64,000 nt of DNA from Mycobacterium attenuatum (GTDB lineage Bacteria > Actinomycetota > Actinomycetes > Mycobacteriales > Mycobacteriaceae): NCBI RefSeq assembly GCF_900566085.1, contig NZ_UPHT01000172.1, forward strand, positions 1-64,000, written 5' to 3'. Numbering within the stretch: the stretch's first letter is position 1; each line of letters starts with the position of its first letter. The notes below the pieces were generated by a model. That model worked only from the letters and a program-made list of their open reading frames with translations. It searched no databases and had not been told where the DNA came from. Below are positions 62,931-64,000 of this stretch, piece by piece. Both the position numbers and the translations under genes were made by a program.

Positions 62931-63665
62931 ATGTCAGACCACCCCGCGAGTCCGCTCAGACATCTCGTGCAATCGCTGGGCGGCGCCCAGCGGGTCTCGG
63001 AGGCGCAGGTGCGGCACGCGGCCTGGGTGGCACGGTGCGTGGGCCGCGGAGCGTCGGCGCCACTGCACCCCAAAGACGTGTCGGCGCTGGCCGAAAGCCT
63101 GCAAGCCAAAGACTTTTCTCCGGGAACCGTCGTCTTTCTGGCTGACCGCGCCGCCAGCGGGGTGTGCATTGTGCGGCAGGGCCGGATCGAGCTCGCGGTC
63201 GGCTCCGGGCGGCGGCGGGTGGTGGTCGATGTGCTCCGGCCAGGCGATGTCGACGGCGACATCCCGCTGCTTCTCGACATGCCACCGCCCTACACCGCAA
63301 GGGCGCTCACCGATTCCAGCTGCCTGTTTCTGGATCGGCAGGCGTTCGATCGGTTACTCGCCACGCACCCGGCGATTTCGCGGCGTTGGCTGTCGAGCGT
63401 GGCGCAGCGGGTGTCGACCAGTCAGGCGAGGCTGATCGGGTTGCTTGGCCGGCCCCTGTCCGCGCAACTGGCGCAGCTGCTGCTCGATGAGGCTGTTGAG
63501 GGCCGCGTCGAGCTGGCGCAGCGCACGATCGCGGCCATGCTGGGGGTTCAGCGTCCGTCAATCAACAAGGTGATCAAGGACTTTGAACGTGACCAGCTGA
63601 TCCGGGTCGGTTATGCCGTCATCGAGATCCTCGACGAGGGTGAGTTGCGGGCTCGCGCGCAATGA
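62931..63665 (+). CDS. Crp/Fnr family transcriptional regulator
   Basis: A 244-residue regulator: N-terminal cyclic-nucleotide-binding beta-barrel ([40 protein letters not shown]) and C-terminal helix-turn-helix ([20 protein letters not shown]). The N-terminal extension of about 45 residues is longer than usual and has one Cys, so an Fnr-like Fe-S cluster is unlikely. AAGGAGG lies four bases before ATG 62931. Its targets probably include the neighbouring AhpD-like pair. Confidence 0.9.
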   Translation: MSDHPASPLRHLVQSLGGAQRVSEAQVRHAAWVARCVGRGASAPLHPKDVSALAESLQAKDFSPGTVVFLADRAASGVCIVRQGRIELAVGSGRRRVVVDVLRPGDVDGDIPLLLDMPPPYTARALTDSSCLFLDRQAFDRLLATHPAISRRWLSSVAQRVSTSQARLIGLLGRPLSAQLAQLLLDEAVEGRVELAQRTIAAMLGVQRPSINKVIKDFERDQLIRVGYAVIEILDEGELRARAQ

Positions 63666-63956
63666 CTTTCGTATCCGGGCTGCCGAGTTGTCCGCTGGCG
63701 TCCGCAGCCGTCATCGAGTGTCTTGCTCGTCGCATTGGTATGGCCGCGTCCGGATTGGGTATCCATCGGCTGTCATGAAGGAGCAACTCGCATGGGCGAA
63801 GCCGCCGTCCCGCAGCCGCCGAGCACCGCTTTACCGCCGTGACCCCTGACTTCGCCGGGCAGCCGCCGGCCGTCGCTCAAGTGTTGGCCGGCGCAAGATG
63901 CCCCGGCGTCAGAACCGTAAGTTAGGGCGTTCGTCGCTTCTGGGGAAGGTGAGGCA
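63666..63956. other. Intergenic, no convincing gene
   Basis: About 290 bases; short frames only. GGGGAAGGTGAGG near the end is the probable ribosome binding site of the last gene. Confidence 0.5.
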
Positions 63957-64000
63957 TTGAACATCGCGCATCGGCCGAAAACGGTGGTGTTCGACGTCGT
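63957..64000 (+). CDS. Start of a probable HAD-like hydrolase (partial)
   Basis: Only 14 complete codons are in the window. TTG at 63957 is seven bases after AAGG. The peptide ends in TVVFDVV, which resembles the hhhhD motif I of HAD phosphatases, with the Asp as nucleophile. The call rests on this motif alone. Confidence 0.5.
   Translation, partial: MNIAHRPKTVVFDV

Overview
The window is chromosomal DNA of a slow-growing, non-tuberculous Mycobacterium. Evidence is the high-GC codon usage in most of it, a PPE-MPTR gene, an LpqH-like lipoprotein, the complete ergothioneine operon, and long gene-by-gene synteny with the M. tuberculosis H37Rv stretch Rv3695-Rv3725. Rv names below are recalled homologues, not search results. 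No insertion sequence, prophage or CRISPR array is visible.

Region A (1-12.6 kb) is accessory DNA placed in front of the Rv3695 homologue, and much of it is AT-richer than the rest. It carries a ThiF/nitroreductase fusion (MoeY, Rv1355c-like) and a GAF-GGDEF-EAL protein (Rv1354c-like). A LAL-type LuxR regulator, two small-molecule enzymes, an odd Asn/Asp-rich secreted protein and an orphan, catalytically dead adenylyl cyclase domain follow. Several stretches hold no convincing gene.

Region B (12.6-48.9 kb) is core. In order: RDD membrane protein, small membrane protein, PadR regulator, glpK, vapBC48, a GCS2-like ligase, a methyltransferase, egtEDCBA, an Rv3705c-like secreted protein, a clade-3 catalase (not at this place in H37Rv), two His-rich membrane paralogues, an Rv3707c-like protein, asd-ask, leuA with a leucine leader attenuator, a TetR/membrane-protein pair, a DnaQ-like exonuclease, murT-gatD, an Rv3714c-like protein, recR-ybaB, the amidase ami1, an SRPBCC protein, the 10-methyl fatty acid pair (Rv3719-Rv3720), dnaX, aspC, ffs (SRP RNA), tRNA-Ser(GGA) and lucA.

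Region C (48.9-59.7 kb) is a second accessory block, inserted exactly between lucA (Rv3723) and an intact cutinase gene (Rv3724, split into two reading frames in H37Rv). It has an enoyl-CoA hydratase-like gene, an LpqH-family lipoprotein, a TPR protein coupled to a CHAT cysteine protease, a two-helix membrane protein, a second coupled pair of unknown proteins, a DapB-like dehydrogenase, a PPE-MPTR protein and a CsbD-like protein. The TPR-CHAT set and the linked unknown pair (50.3-56.4 kb) are the best candidate for an undescribed system: a protease effector with a separate sensor, two leaderless promoters, a strong insulating terminator and a beta-rich accessory protein.

Region D (59.7-64 kb) holds the cutinase and the Rv3725-like SDR. 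It then leaves H37Rv order with a tiny membrane protein, a coupled AhpD-like pair, a Crp/Fnr regulator and the start of a probable HAD hydrolase.
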